Assembly (NCBI RefSeq): GCF_040218065.1
Contig: NZ_JAVJQE010000002.1
Coordinates: forward strand, 1 to 64,000
Origin: Marivibrio sp040218065
GTDB lineage: Bacteria; Pseudomonadota; Alphaproteobacteria; UBA8366; Aestuariispiraceae
Length of the DNA: 64,000 nt
Reading direction: 5' to 3'
Shown here one piece after another: positions 23,380 to 32,611 of this stretch (position 1 is the first letter of the stretch; the number at the start of each line of letters is the position of its first letter). Made by a program: the position numbers and the translations under genes. Below the pieces are notes generated by a model. That model saw only the letters and a list, made by a program, of their open reading frames with translations. It was not told the origin of the DNA and did no database searches.

Positions 23380-26232
23380 CTAGCTCGCTTTCTGTTGCTT
23401 CGCCGCCAACTTGGGCAGATAGGGGGCGAGGTAGCGGCCGGTGTAGCTGCGCTCGACCGTCGCGACCTCCTCGGGCGTCCCTTGGGCGACGATCTCGCCG
23501 CCGCCCGAGCCGCCTTCCGGGCCGAGGTCGATCAGCCAGTCGGCCGATTTGACGACCTCCAGGTTGTGCTCGATCACCAGGACCGTGTTGCCGCTCTCGA
23601 CCAGCGTCTGCAGGACTTCGAGGAGCTTGTGGACGTCGGCGAAATGCAGGCCCGTCGTCGGCTCGTCCAGGATGTAGAGGGTGCGGCCGGTGGCCTTTTT
23701 CGAAAGCTCCTTGGCCAGCTTCACGCGCTGCGCCTCGCCGCCGGACAGCGTGGTGGCCTGCTGGCCCACCTTGATGTAGCCGAGGCCGACGCGCTGCAGC
23801 GTCACCATCTTGTCGCGGATCGACGGCACGGCCTTGAAGAACTCCGCTCCCTCGTCGACCGTCATCTCCAGCACGTCGGAGATGGACTTGTCGCGATATT
23901 TGATCTCCAGGGTCTCGCGGTTGTAGCGCTTGCCGTCGCACTGGTCGCAGGTGACGTAGACGTCGGGCAGGAAGTGCATCTCGATCTTGATGACGCCGTC
24001 GCCCTGGCACGCCTCGCAGCGCCCGCCCTTGACGTTGAAGCTGAAGCGCCCGGCCTGATAGCCGCGCGCCTTCGCCTCCGGCAGGCCGGCGAACCAATCG
24101 CGGATCGGCGTGAAGGCCCCGGTGTAGGTCGCCGGATTGGAGCGCGGCGTGCGCCCGATCGGCGACTGGTCGATGTCGATCACCTTGTCGAGGAATTTGA
24201 GCCCCTCGATCTTGTCGTGCGCGCCGGGGTGGGCCTTCTCGCCCATCAGCGCGCGGCCGAGCGCGCGTTGCAGCGTCTCCAGGATCAGCGTCGATTTGCC
24301 GGAGCCGGAGACGCCAGTGACGCAGGTGAAGGTCCCGAGCGGGATGGTCGCGTCGACATTCTTCAGATTGTTCTCGCGCGCGCCGATCACCTTGATCGTC
24401 TGACCCTTGTGGCCCTTGCGGCGCTTCTTCGGCACCTCGATCTGTTTCACGCCCGTCAGATACTGCGCCGTGACGCTTTCCGGGACCTGCAGGACCTCCT
24501 GCGGCGTGCCCGCGGCGACCAGCCAGCCGCCGTGGACGCCCGCGCCCGGGCCCATGTCGACGAGATAGTCGGCGGCGCGGATCGCCTCCTCGTCATGCTC
24601 GACCACGATCACGGTGTTGCCGAGGTCGCGCAGGCGCTTCAGCGTCTCCAGCAGCCGGTCGTTGTCGCGCTGGTGCAGGCCGATCGACGGCTCGTCCAGC
24701 ACATAAAGCACGCCGGTGAGGCCCGAACCGATCTGAGAGGCCAGCCGGATGCGCTGGCTCTCCCCGCCCGAGAGCGTGCCGGAATTGCGGCTGAGCGTCA
24801 GGTACTCGAGCCCCACATTGTTGAGGAAGCCGAGCCGCTCGTTGATCTCCTTCAGGATGCGGTGGGCGATTTCGGCCTGCTGGGCGGTCATGTGGCCTTC
24901 GACCTCGGAGAACCAGCGATGCGCCTCCGAGATTGAGAGCTGCGCCGCCTCGCCGATGTGGCGGCCGGCCACCTTGACGGCCAGCGCCTCCGGCTTCAGC
25001 CGATGGCCGCCGCAGGCCTCGCACGGCGTCGTCGTCATGTATTTGGAGAGCTCCTCGCGGCTCCAATTGCTCTCCGTCTCGCGGTAGCGCCGCTGCATGT
25101 TGGGGATCACGCCCTCGAACGGCTTTTCGGTCTTGTAGGTGCGCAGCCCATCGTCATACCGGAAGGTGACGACGTCGTCCGTGCCCCACAGGATGGCGGA
25201 GCGCGCCTCCTGCGGCAGGGTCTCGAACGGCGCGCTCATGGAGCAGCCGTAATGCTTCGCCAGCGCCGCCAGCGTCTGCTTGTAATAGGGGCTGGAGCTG
25301 CGCGACCAGGGATCGATCACGCCCTGCTGCAGGCTCTTGGTCGGATCGGGGACGACAAGCTCCTCATCGAAGCTCATCTCGGTGCCGATGCCGTCGCATT
25401 CGGGGCAGGCGCCGAAGGGGTTGTTGAAGCTGAACAGCCGCGGCTCGATCTCTGGGATCGTGAAGCCGGAGACGGGGCAGGCGAACTTGGCGGAGAAGAT
25501 CGTCTGCTCGCCGTTGGTCGCGTCCTCCGCCACCAAGAGCCCGTCCGATATTCCGAGCGCCGTCTCGACCGAGTCCGCGAGGCGCCCTTCAAGCCCGTCG
25601 CGCACCACGACGCGATCGACCACCACGTCGATATTGTGCTTCAGCTTCTTGTCGAGGGCGGGGGCGTCGTCGATCTCGTAGAACTTGGCGTCGATCTTGA
25701 CCCGCTGGAAGCCCTTCTTTTGCAGCTCCGCCAGCTCCTTGCGGTACTCGCCCTTGCGCCCGCGCACCATCGGGGCCAGCAGATAGAGCTTCGCGCCCTC
25801 GCCCATAGCCAGCACGCGGTCGACCATCTGGCTGACCGTCTGGCTTTCGATCGGCAGGCCGGTGGCGGGCGAATAGGGGACGCCCGTGCGCGCCCACAGA
25901 AGGCGCATGTAGTCGTAGATCTCCGTCACCGTGCCGACGGTGGAGCGCGGGTTCTTGGAGGTGGTCTTCTGCTCGATCGAGATCGCCGGCGACAGGCCTT
26001 CGATCGAATCCACGTCCGGCTTCTGCATCATCTCGAGGAACTGTCGGGCGTAGGCCGAGAGGCTTTCGACGTAGCGCCGCTGGCCGTCGGCGTAGATCGT
26101 GTCGAAGGCGAGCGAGCTCTTGCCCGAGCCGCTCAAGCCCGTCACCACCACCAGCTTGTCCCGGGGAAGGTCGACGTCGACGTTCTTCAGATTATGCTCG
26201 CGCGCGCCGCGCACTCGAATGCTGACGGTCAT
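23380..26232 (-). CDS. uvrA: Excinuclease ABC subunit A
   Basis: The damage-sensing ATPase of nucleotide excision repair, 950 residues. It starts MTVSIRVRGAREHNLKNVDV and has the first Walker A GLSGSGKSSLAFDTIY near residue 31 and the second GVSGSGKSTLILETL in the C-terminal half. Two zinc modules are visible (CPECDGIGTEM and CEACQGDGVIKIEM with CDQCDGKRYN), as are both signature motifs (LSGGESQRIRLASQIG and LSGGEAQRVKLAKELS). The ATG at 26230-26232 has AGGA upstream; the open frame continues but homologues begin here. I looked for the alphaproteobacterial LexA box GTTC-N7-GTTC in the 109-base leader and found only a half-site. Confidence 0.98.
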   Translation of the reverse strand: MTVSIRVRGAREHNLKNVDVDLPRDKLVVVTGLSGSGKSSLAFDTIYADGQRRYVESLSAYARQFLEMMQKPDVDSIEGLSPAISIEQKTTSKNPRSTVGTVTEIYDYMRLLWARTGVPYSPATGLPIESQTVSQMVDRVLAMGEGAKLYLLAPMVRGRKGEYRKELAELQKKGFQRVKIDAKFYEIDDAPALDKKLKHNIDVVVDRVVVRDGLEGRLADSVETALGISDGLLVAEDATNGEQTIFSAKFACPVSGFTIPEIEPRLFSFNNPFGACPECDGIGTEMSFDEELVVPDPTKSLQQGVIDPWSRSSSPYYKQTLAALAKHYGCSMSAPFETLPQEARSAILWGTDDVVTFRYDDGLRTYKTEKPFEGVIPNMQRRYRETESNWSREELSKYMTTTPCEACGGHRLKPEALAVKVAGRHIGEAAQLSISEAHRWFSEVEGHMTAQQAEIAHRILKEINERLGFLNNVGLEYLTLSRNSGTLSGGESQRIRLASQIGSGLTGVLYVLDEPSIGLHQRDNDRLLETLKRLRDLGNTVIVVEHDEEAIRAADYLVDMGPGAGVHGGWLVAAGTPQEVLQVPESVTAQYLTGVKQIEVPKKRRKGHKGQTIKVIGARENNLKNVDATIPLGTFTCVTGVSGSGKSTLILETLQRALGRALMGEKAHPGAHDKIEGLKFLDKVIDIDQSPIGRTPRSNPATYTGAFTPIRDWFAGLPEAKARGYQAGRFSFNVKGGRCEACQGDGVIKIEMHFLPDVYVTCDQCDGKRYNRETLEIKYRDKSISDVLEMTVDEGAEFFKAVPSIRDKMVTLQRVGLGYIKVGQQATTLSGGEAQRVKLAKELSKKATGRTLYILDEPTTGLHFADVHKLLEVLQTLVESGNTVLVIEHNLEVVKSADWLIDLGPEGGSGGGEIVAQGTPEEVATVERSYTGRYLAPYLPKLAAKQQKAS

Positions 26233-26341
26233 GAGATCCTGCACTAGGCTGGTTCGAAAGGCCTGACGGGCGGTCCGAGCCCGGTCGACGACTATAGAGA
26301 AGGCGGGTCGTCCCCGCATCCCGCAACACAGAGATAGGCCG

Positions 26342-26929
26342 ATGAATTTTTTGCGCCAGACCCTGAGCGCCGTCCTTTTCGCGCTCGCATTGGCGCTCGC
26401 CGCGCCGGCGACGGCGCAAGCGCCGGGCTGCGCCCTCGGCGAGGGCGGACTGAGCGCGACCGAGCCGCCGGTCAACCGCGCGCATCTGTTCTGCGGCGAG
26501 GTCAATCGGCGCGATCGCGGGACCGGGTTCCATCACCGTCCGGGCGGGGAGAGCCCGTCGAGCGCGCGCATCGCCCGCATCGTCGATCGCAATGAGGCGA
26601 CCGGCGTCTATGTCGCCGACGGGGTCGAGATCTTCGACGGCGACCGCTGGCGGGCGAAACGCCATATCAGCAGCTTCTATCCCGACGCCTGTACGCCGGC
26701 GGAGGTGGTGGCCTCCGTCGCGCACGCCGCCGCAAACGCGGTCTGCGCCTATCCGAACGGCAAGTGGCGGGGGCTGAGCGCGCCTGCGGCGAACGCCGAG
26801 GGTTTCTGCCTCGGCGACGACGGCTCCGTGCTGACGCTGGAAGGCTATTGGCGCAGCCGGGAGCGGCGGATCGTCCGCACCGCCTGGCCGCTGGTCGATC
26901 CGGAGCCGGCGCCGGTCTCCTGCCGATAG
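26342..26929 (+). CDS. Secreted EndoU-type RNase domain protein
   Basis: A 195-residue exported protein (signal MNFLRQTLSAVLFALALALA, cleavage after ATAQA). The mature part resembles the bacterial EndoU nuclease domain best known as a CdiA toxin tip: HLFCGEVNRRDRGTGFHHR, then GVYVADGVEIFDG, then WRAKRHISSFYPDACTP. Candidate catalytic residues are H48, H64 or H65, K107, with S110/S111 and Y113 in the usual Ser/Thr-Phe-Phe-Pro strand. Six cysteines (30, 51, 117, 135, 156, 194) suggest disulfides outside the cytosol. There is no long delivery region, so it is not a CDI effector in the usual sense. It diverges from uvrA. Function inferred from motif match only. Confidence 0.75.
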   Translation: MNFLRQTLSAVLFALALALAAPATAQAPGCALGEGGLSATEPPVNRAHLFCGEVNRRDRGTGFHHRPGGESPSSARIARIVDRNEATGVYVADGVEIFDGDRWRAKRHISSFYPDACTPAEVVASVAHAAANAVCAYPNGKWRGLSAPAANAEGFCLGDDGSVLTLEGYWRSRERRIVRTAWPLVDPEPAPVSCR

Positions 26930-26946
26930 CATGGCCCGCCGGTAGC

Positions 26947-27786
26947 ATGATCCCCCTCAATCCCGCCGCCATCGCGGATCAGCTCCTGATCGCCGCGACG
27001 TTCGCCGCGTTGACGGCTTTGGCGGCCGTGGGGCTGCGGCTGCATCGGCGCGGCGCGGGGCTGGTCAATCTCGGACCCGCCGCCTTTCTGGCGCTTGGAG
27101 GGTACGCCGCCGCCTGGACGACGGCGCCGGCCTTTCCCGGGCGGCTGGCGGGGCCGGAGGCGCCCTTCGCCGTGGGCGCGGTGGCGGCGCTTGTGCTGGG
27201 CGGCGTGTCGGGGGCTCTGCTTTGGGGCGCGCTGCGGCGGGCTCCGGTCTGGATCGCCGGCGCGGCGACGCTGCTCCTGGCGCTCGCGGTCGAGCAAGCG
27301 CTGCTGCGCGCCCCGGCGCTTGGGGCGGGGCAGGGGATCGCCGGCGCTGGGCGGCCCTTCGCCGATATCCTCGGGGCGGGGGCCGGGGCGATCGCGACGT
27401 TGGCGCCGGCGCTCGTCGCGCTCGGCGCGGCGGCGTCTCTATCGGCGCGGCTGATCGACGCCGCGGCGGCCATTGCGGGCGGCGCGGCCCTCGCGCTGGC
27501 CGGCGCGCTGACCGCGGGCTTCACGGGCCATGTCGGCCCGCAGGCCGCGAGCCCCTGGGAGCCGCTGCTGCTGCTGTGGGCGGCGCTGCTTCTCGGAGAG
27601 CGGTACGGGACCCGCGGCGTGGTCCTCGCCGCCGGCGCCGCCTGGGCGCTGTGGGCGGGGATCGGCGCGGGCGCGGCGTTCCTGTTGGATCAGCGCACCG
27701 CGGCCGTCCTGCCGAGCGCTGTGTTCGGCGGGGTGCTGGGCGGTCTTCTGCTCAATCGGCGGCGACGGAGCCGAGGCCGACCGTGA
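26947..27786 (+). CDS. LivM-like membrane protein, degenerate and orphan
   Basis: A 279-residue, very Ala/Gly-rich protein with about eight hydrophobic segments. The order of blocks recalls LivM, the branched-chain amino acid ABC permease: GAGLVNLGPAAFLALGGYAAA (compare GLLSLGHAAFFGIGAYAA), a GQGIAGAGRPF loop, and AGALTAGFTGHVGP. The cytoplasmic EAA coupling loop is not evident and no ATPase, LivH or binding protein is near. It may be a diverged or non-transporting relative. The start ATG at 26947 has a weak ribosome site and follows the EndoU gene by 17 bases, so co-transcription is likely. Confidence 0.55.
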   Translation: MIPLNPAAIADQLLIAATFAALTALAAVGLRLHRRGAGLVNLGPAAFLALGGYAAAWTTAPAFPGRLAGPEAPFAVGAVAALVLGGVSGALLWGALRRAPVWIAGAATLLLALAVEQALLRAPALGAGQGIAGAGRPFADILGAGAGAIATLAPALVALGAAASLSARLIDAAAAIAGGAALALAGALTAGFTGHVGPQAASPWEPLLLLWAALLLGERYGTRGVVLAAGAAWALWAGIGAGAAFLLDQRTAAVLPSAVFGGVLGGLLLNRRRRSRGRP

Positions 27787-27814
27787 TAGGATCGTCGCGC
27801 AAAGGAGAGGGGCT

Positions 27815-28168
27815 ATGAGTCCGAAACAGCTGCTGGAACGCTGGATCGCGGCCTTCAACCGCGCGGACGCCGCCGAGATCTCGGCGCTTTATCACCGAGA
27901 TGCGGTCAATCATCAGGTGGCGGAAGACCCGATCGAAGGCTGGGCGGCGATCCACGCCGATTTCGAACGGCTGTTCGCGCAAGCCGAGATGACCTGCATC
28001 CCGGTCAATCTGTTCCAGGATGGGGAGTGGGCGATCCTCGAATGGCGCGATCCGAACGGCCTGCGCGGCTGCGGCTTCTTCCAGGTGCAAGAGGGGCTGA
28101 TCCGCTTTCAGCGCGGCTATTGGGACAAGCTGTCCTTCCTGCGCCTGCAAGGTCTGCCGATCGCGTGA
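27815..28168 (+). CDS. SnoaL/NTF2-like fold protein
   Basis: A 117-residue cytosolic protein. The start MSPKQLLERWIAAFNRADAA followed by ALYHRDAVNHQVAEDPIEG is typical of the SnoaL-like alpha+beta barrel, and the C-terminus LIRFQRGYWDKLSFLRLQGLP completes it. Members bind or isomerise small hydrophobic ligands, or have no enzyme activity. The ATG follows a strong AAAGGAGAGG site, 28 bases after the LivM-like gene. The ligand is unknown. Confidence 0.75.
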   Translation: MSPKQLLERWIAAFNRADAAEISALYHRDAVNHQVAEDPIEGWAAIHADFERLFAQAEMTCIPVNLFQDGEWAILEWRDPNGLRGCGFFQVQEGLIRFQRGYWDKLSFLRLQGLPIA

Positions 28169-28294
28169 GAGGGGGCCGCGGGCCCATTGCGAGGCCCGGG
28201 CGGTTCGGCCATGATGCGTTGACAAAGAATTGTCCGACAAACGGACGAGCACGCCGCAGGCCGCGCGCCGGCGGCCGGGGAGGAGCGGGGTCGC

Positions 28295-29956
28295 ATGACC
28301 GGGAGCCGACATAACGGTTTGGGCCGGGACGGGTCGATCTTCGAGACCGATTTGCCGCAGCGTGCGGCCAACCATCAGCCGTTGACGCCGATCACCTTTC
28401 TGATGCGTTCCGCCCGCGTGGTGGGCGATCAGACGGCGGTGATCGACGGCGATCACTCCTGGACCTATGCGGAAATGAAGGATCGCTGCGTGCGTCTGGC
28501 CCATGCGCTCGGTGAACTCGGCGTGCGGCCCGGCGATTGCGTCGCCGCGCTCGCCTTCAACTCGCACGCCATGCTGGAGGCGCATTACGGCGCGCCGATG
28601 GCCGGCGCCGTGCTGAACGCGATCAACACGCGCCTCGACCCGGAGACGGTCGCTTACATCCTCGATCACGGCGAGGCGAAAGTGCTGCTGGTCGACCCGG
28701 GGCTGGCTGGGATCGCTCAGGAAGCGCTCAAGCGCGCCAGGAACAAGCCGGCCGTCGTCGATCTGGACGGCGAGGCCTATCCGGCCGAGCCGCGGGTCGG
28801 CGATCACTCCTATGAGGCGCTGCTGGCGGCGGCCGACCCCGCCTACGACTGGCCGGGCGTCGACGACGAGTGGCGGGCGATCGCGCTCAACTACACCTCC
28901 GGCACGACGGGCGAGCCGAAAGGCGTCGTCTATCACCATCGCGGCGCCTATCTGAACGCGCTGGCGAACCACATGGGTTTCCGACTGGCGCCGCATGCGG
29001 TCTATCTCTGGACCCTGCCGATGTTCCACTGCAACGGCTGGTGCAACACATGGGCGATCACCGCGCTTATGGGGACGCACGTCTGCCTGCGCGCGGTCGA
29101 CCCGAAGGAGATCTTCCGGCTGATCGACCGGCGCGGCGTGACCCACATGTCGGGCGCGCCGGTGGTTCTCAATATGCTGATGAACGCGGGCGAAGGGGTC
29201 GGTCGGGAGAGTACGCATACGGTCGCGTACACGGTCGGCGGCGCGGCCCCGCCGGCGGCGCTGCTGGAGCGGGCCGAGGCGCTCAATTTCGATGTGCTGC
29301 ACGGCTACGGCCTGACGGAGACGTACGGGCCGGCGTCCTGCTGCGACTGGCGGGAGGCTTGGTCCGACCTGCCGATGGCCGAGCAGGCGGAGATCAAGAA
29401 ACGCCAGGGCGTCCCCACGCTAGGTCTCGTCGACATGACGGTGCTGGACGCCGAGACGCTTCGGCCCGTCCCGGCCGACGGCGAGACCATGGGCGAGATC
29501 GCGATGGTCGGGAACACGGTCATGAAGGGCTATCTGAAGGATCCGACTTCGAGCGAGCGCGCGCTGGGGCGCGGCTGGTTTCTGTCCGGCGATCTGGGCG
29601 TTTTGCATTCCGACGGCTATGTCGAACTGCGCGACCGCTCCAAGGACATCGTGATCTCGGGCGGCGAGAACATCTCGAGCCTCGAGATCGAGGGCGCGCT
29701 TTACCGGCACCCCGCCGTGCTCGAATGTGCGGTGGTGGCGATGCCGGACGAGAAATGGGGGGAGAGCCCCTGCGCCTTCGTGACGCTCAAGCCCGGCGAG
29801 AGTCTCGCCGAGGCGGAGGCGATCGCCTGGGTGCGCGAGCGTCTGGCCCGATTCAAGGCGCCGAAGCGGGTGATCTTCGAGGAGCTGCCGAAGACCTCTA
29901 CCGGCAAGGTTCAAAAACACGTCCTGCGCCGCCGGCTGCAGGACGAGGCGGGCTGA
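28295..29956 (+). CDS. Acyl-CoA synthetase (AMP-forming)
   Basis: An ANL-superfamily ligase of 553 residues that activates a carboxylic acid to its CoA thioester. The P-loop is YTSGTTGEPKGV (about residue 200), followed by LPMFHCNGWC, HGYGLTETYGPAS, the hinge region LRDRSKDIVISGGENIS and the catalytic lysine in LPKTSTGKVQKHVLR. The N-terminal NHQPLTPITFLMRSA and AGAVLNAINTRLD place it with medium/long-chain or aryl-acid ligases; a 3-methylthiopropionate (DmdB-type) ligase is one possibility. It opens a five-gene acyl-CoA operon with the genes to 34378. Confidence 0.9.
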   Translation: MTGSRHNGLGRDGSIFETDLPQRAANHQPLTPITFLMRSARVVGDQTAVIDGDHSWTYAEMKDRCVRLAHALGELGVRPGDCVAALAFNSHAMLEAHYGAPMAGAVLNAINTRLDPETVAYILDHGEAKVLLVDPGLAGIAQEALKRARNKPAVVDLDGEAYPAEPRVGDHSYEALLAAADPAYDWPGVDDEWRAIALNYTSGTTGEPKGVVYHHRGAYLNALANHMGFRLAPHAVYLWTLPMFHCNGWCNTWAITALMGTHVCLRAVDPKEIFRLIDRRGVTHMSGAPVVLNMLMNAGEGVGRESTHTVAYTVGGAAPPAALLERAEALNFDVLHGYGLTETYGPASCCDWREAWSDLPMAEQAEIKKRQGVPTLGLVDMTVLDAETLRPVPADGETMGEIAMVGNTVMKGYLKDPTSSERALGRGWFLSGDLGVLHSDGYVELRDRSKDIVISGGENISSLEIEGALYRHPAVLECAVVAMPDEKWGESPCAFVTLKPGESLAEAEAIAWVRERLARFKAPKRVIFEELPKTSTGKVQKHVLRRRLQDEAG

Positions 29957-29992
29957 ACGGCCGCGCCGGTTGCGAGAAGGACGAAACGGATC

Positions 29993-30757
29993 ATGAGCGA
30001 ACGCGACATCTTCGATCTGACCGGGCGCACCGCCTTGGTGACGGGCGCTTCCCAGGGGCTGGGGGAGCGCTTCGCGCAGGTGCTGGCGGGCCGCGGCGCG
30101 GCCGTGTGCCTCGCCGCGCGCCAGACCGACAAGCTCGCCAAACTGCAGAAGAAGATCGAGAAGGCGGGCGGCCGGGCGCACGCCGTCTCCCTCGACGTGA
30201 CCGATCCCGAGGCGGTCGAGCGCTCGGTCCGGCAAGCGGAGGAGGCGCTGGGCCCCCTCGACATACTGGTCAACAACGCCGGCGTTGCGGTGACGCAGAG
30301 CTTCACCGAGCTTGCGATCGACGAGTGGGACAAGGTCCTCGACACCAACCTGCGCGGCGCCTTCGTCGTGGCCCAGGCGGCGGCCAAGCACATGGCGCAG
30401 CGCGGCTCCGGCTCGATCATCAATATCGAGAGCGTGCTGGGCTATACGACGATGAAGGGCCTGTCGGCCTATTGCGCCTCGAAAGGCGGGTTGAGCCAGC
30501 TGACCCGGGTCATGGCCGCCGAGCTCGCCCGCGCCGGCGTGCGCGTCAACGGCATTGCGCCCGGCTATATCGAGACCGACATCAATCGGGCCTTCTTCGC
30601 CACCGACGCGGGCGAGAAGCTGCGCAAGTCGATCCCGATGCGCCGCACCGGCGCGCCGTCTGAGTTGGACGGCGTGTTGCTGCTGCTCGCCTCGGACGCG
30701 AGCGCCTACATGACGGGCTCGACCATCACGGTCGACGGCGGCTTTCTGGTGCGGTGA
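29993..30757 (+). CDS. Short-chain dehydrogenase/reductase
   Basis: A classical SDR of 254 residues. It has the cofactor motif TGASQGLGERFAQVLAGRG, NNAG at LVNNAGVAVTQ, the catalytic serine in NIESVLGY and YxxxK in AYCASKGGLSQL. The C-terminus ends ITVDGGFLVR, usual for FabG-like enzymes. Arg/Lys residues after the first strand (AARQTDKLAK) favour NADPH. In this operon it probably acts on a 3-hydroxyacyl-CoA or related alcohol. It follows the ligase by 36 bases. Confidence 0.9.
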   Translation: MSERDIFDLTGRTALVTGASQGLGERFAQVLAGRGAAVCLAARQTDKLAKLQKKIEKAGGRAHAVSLDVTDPEAVERSVRQAEEALGPLDILVNNAGVAVTQSFTELAIDEWDKVLDTNLRGAFVVAQAAAKHMAQRGSGSIINIESVLGYTTMKGLSAYCASKGGLSQLTRVMAAELARAGVRVNGIAPGYIETDINRAFFATDAGEKLRKSIPMRRTGAPSELDGVLLLLASDASAYMTGSTITVDGGFLVR

Positions 30758-30773
30758 GGGGTAGGTCGCAGGC

Positions 30774-32585
30774 ATGGCCGACGATCAGTCGATCTTGAGC
30801 GAGCGCGACATCGCCTTCGCGCTCTATGAGGTGCTGCAGGCGGAGGATCTTACCCGCTATCCCCGCTTCGCCGAGCATGGGCGCGAGACCTTCGACGGCG
30901 CGCTGGCGACGGCGAAGAAGCTGGCCGAGGAGAAGTTCGCGCCGCATAACCGCAAGGCCGACCTGAACGAGCCCAAGCTGGTCGACGGCGCCGTGCAGAT
31001 CATCCCGGAGGTGAAAGAGGCGCTCGACGCCTTTGCGGAGGCCGGTTTCTTCGCCGCCCACGCCGATTTCGAGCGCGGCGGCATGCAACTGCCCTGGACT
31101 GTGGCGCAGGCCTGCTACGCCTGGTTCCAGGCGGCCAACATCGGCAGCTTCGCCTACGGCTTCCTGACCGTGGCGGCGGCCAATCTGCTCGACGCCTTCG
31201 CGGACGAGCGGCAGAAGGCGCGCTACATGCAGCCGATGCTTGAAGGGCGTTTCTTCGGCACCATGGCGCTCAGCGAACCGCAGGCGGGCTCTTCGCTCGG
31301 CGACATCCGCACGACGGCCGAGCCGGACGGCGAGGGCGGCTATGTCCTGAAGGGCTCGAAGATGTGGATCTCCGGCGGGGAGCATCCGCTCAGCGAGACC
31401 ATCGTCCATCTGATGCTGGCGCGCATCCGCGGCGACAAGCCGGGCGTGAAGGGGTTGAGCCTGTTCATCGTGCCGAACCATCATCTGGACGACGACGGCC
31501 GGCCGGGGGCGCGCAACGGCGTCAGCCTCGCGGGGCTGAACCACAAGATGGGCTATCGCGGGACCACGAACACGGTTCTCGACATCGGCGGCGACCGGCC
31601 GTGCAAGGCCGAATTGCTGGGCGAGCCGGGTCAAGGCCTCGCCTACATGTTCCATATGATGAACGAGGCGCGCACGATCGTGGGCATGAGTTCGGCGATG
31701 TTGGCCTACGCCGGCTATCGCTACGCGCTCGGCTACGCCAAGGAGCGCCGCCAGGGTCGCCCGCTCGGCGCCAAGGACCCCAGCGCGCCGCCCGCCCGTC
31801 TGATCGAACATGGCGACGTGCGCCGGCTGCTTCTCAAGCAGAAGGCGATCGCCGAAAGCGGGCTCGCCCTCTCGCTATACGCGGCCTCGCTGGTCGATGT
31901 GAAGAACGAGGATCCGGACGAGGGCGTGCGGGCGGAGGCGCATCTGCTGCTCGAGATCCTGACGCCGATCGTGAAGGCGCATCTCTCGGATCGGGCGCTG
32001 GAGGCGAACGACGCGGCCATCCAGGTGCTGGGCGGCTACGGCTACACCCGCGATTTTCCGGTCGAGCAATATTGGCGCGACAACCGCTTGAATCCGATCC
32101 ATGAGGGGACCAACGGCATCCAAGCGCTGGACCTCGCGGGCCGCAAGATCGCGATGAAGGACGGCGCCGCCTTGCGCGCGCTGACGACGCGCATCGATGC
32201 GACCGCCAGCGAGGGCGCCGCGGTCGAGACGCTTGCGCCGCAGGCCGCCGCGCTCGCGGGTGCGTTGTCGCGTTTCGAGGAGACGGCGGCCGCGCTGATC
32301 CGCCTCGGCGAGGCGGAGGGGCCGGCGGTGCAGCTCGCAAACGCCCAGGCCTTCATGGAGCTCTCCGGCCATCTGGTGACGGCCTGGACGGCGCTGAAGG
32401 CGGCGTTGGTCGCGCAGGCGGCGCTCGACGCCGGCGCCGGGGGCGAGGAGGCGGATTTCTACCGCGGCAAGATTCAGAGCTGCCGCTTCGTCGTCGCCCA
32501 CGATCTGCCGAAGATCGACGCGCTGGCCCGCCTGATCGAGGAGGGAGAGCGGAGCGCGCTTTCCATGGAAGAGGCGTGGTTCTAG
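30774..32585 (+). CDS. Acyl-CoA dehydrogenase (long form, DmdC/FadE5-like)
   Basis: An FAD enzyme of 603 residues that makes 2-enoyl-CoA. It is longer than the usual 380-residue type: an N-terminal extension (1-100) and a C-terminal extra domain (about 470-600) flank the core, as in FadE5 and DmdC proteins. Core motifs are GTMALSEPQAGSSLGDIRT, SGSKMWISGGEH-like GSKMWISGGEHPLSE, NHKMGYRGTTNT, and the catalytic glutamate in NPIHEGTNGIQALDLAG. It starts 17 bases after the SDR. Long or branched acyl-CoAs, or methylthiopropanoyl-CoA, are candidate substrates. Confidence 0.92.
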   Translation: MADDQSILSERDIAFALYEVLQAEDLTRYPRFAEHGRETFDGALATAKKLAEEKFAPHNRKADLNEPKLVDGAVQIIPEVKEALDAFAEAGFFAAHADFERGGMQLPWTVAQACYAWFQAANIGSFAYGFLTVAAANLLDAFADERQKARYMQPMLEGRFFGTMALSEPQAGSSLGDIRTTAEPDGEGGYVLKGSKMWISGGEHPLSETIVHLMLARIRGDKPGVKGLSLFIVPNHHLDDDGRPGARNGVSLAGLNHKMGYRGTTNTVLDIGGDRPCKAELLGEPGQGLAYMFHMMNEARTIVGMSSAMLAYAGYRYALGYAKERRQGRPLGAKDPSAPPARLIEHGDVRRLLLKQKAIAESGLALSLYAASLVDVKNEDPDEGVRAEAHLLLEILTPIVKAHLSDRALEANDAAIQVLGGYGYTRDFPVEQYWRDNRLNPIHEGTNGIQALDLAGRKIAMKDGAALRALTTRIDATASEGAAVETLAPQAAALAGALSRFEETAAALIRLGEAEGPAVQLANAQAFMELSGHLVTAWTALKAALVAQAALDAGAGGEEADFYRGKIQSCRFVVAHDLPKIDALARLIEEGERSALSMEEAWF

Positions 32586-32611
32586 GCGCAGAGCGGACCG
32601 ATGAAGGCCCT

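Noticed and set aside
26233..26341. LexA box upstream of uvrA
   Set aside because: GTTC-N7-GTTC is not complete; only one half-site (GGTTC near 26260) is present.
27530..28168. Longer N-terminal extension of the SnoaL-like protein
   Set aside because: The strong AAAGGAGAGG site and the family start both fix the ATG at 27815; the extension is Arg-rich shadow sequence.
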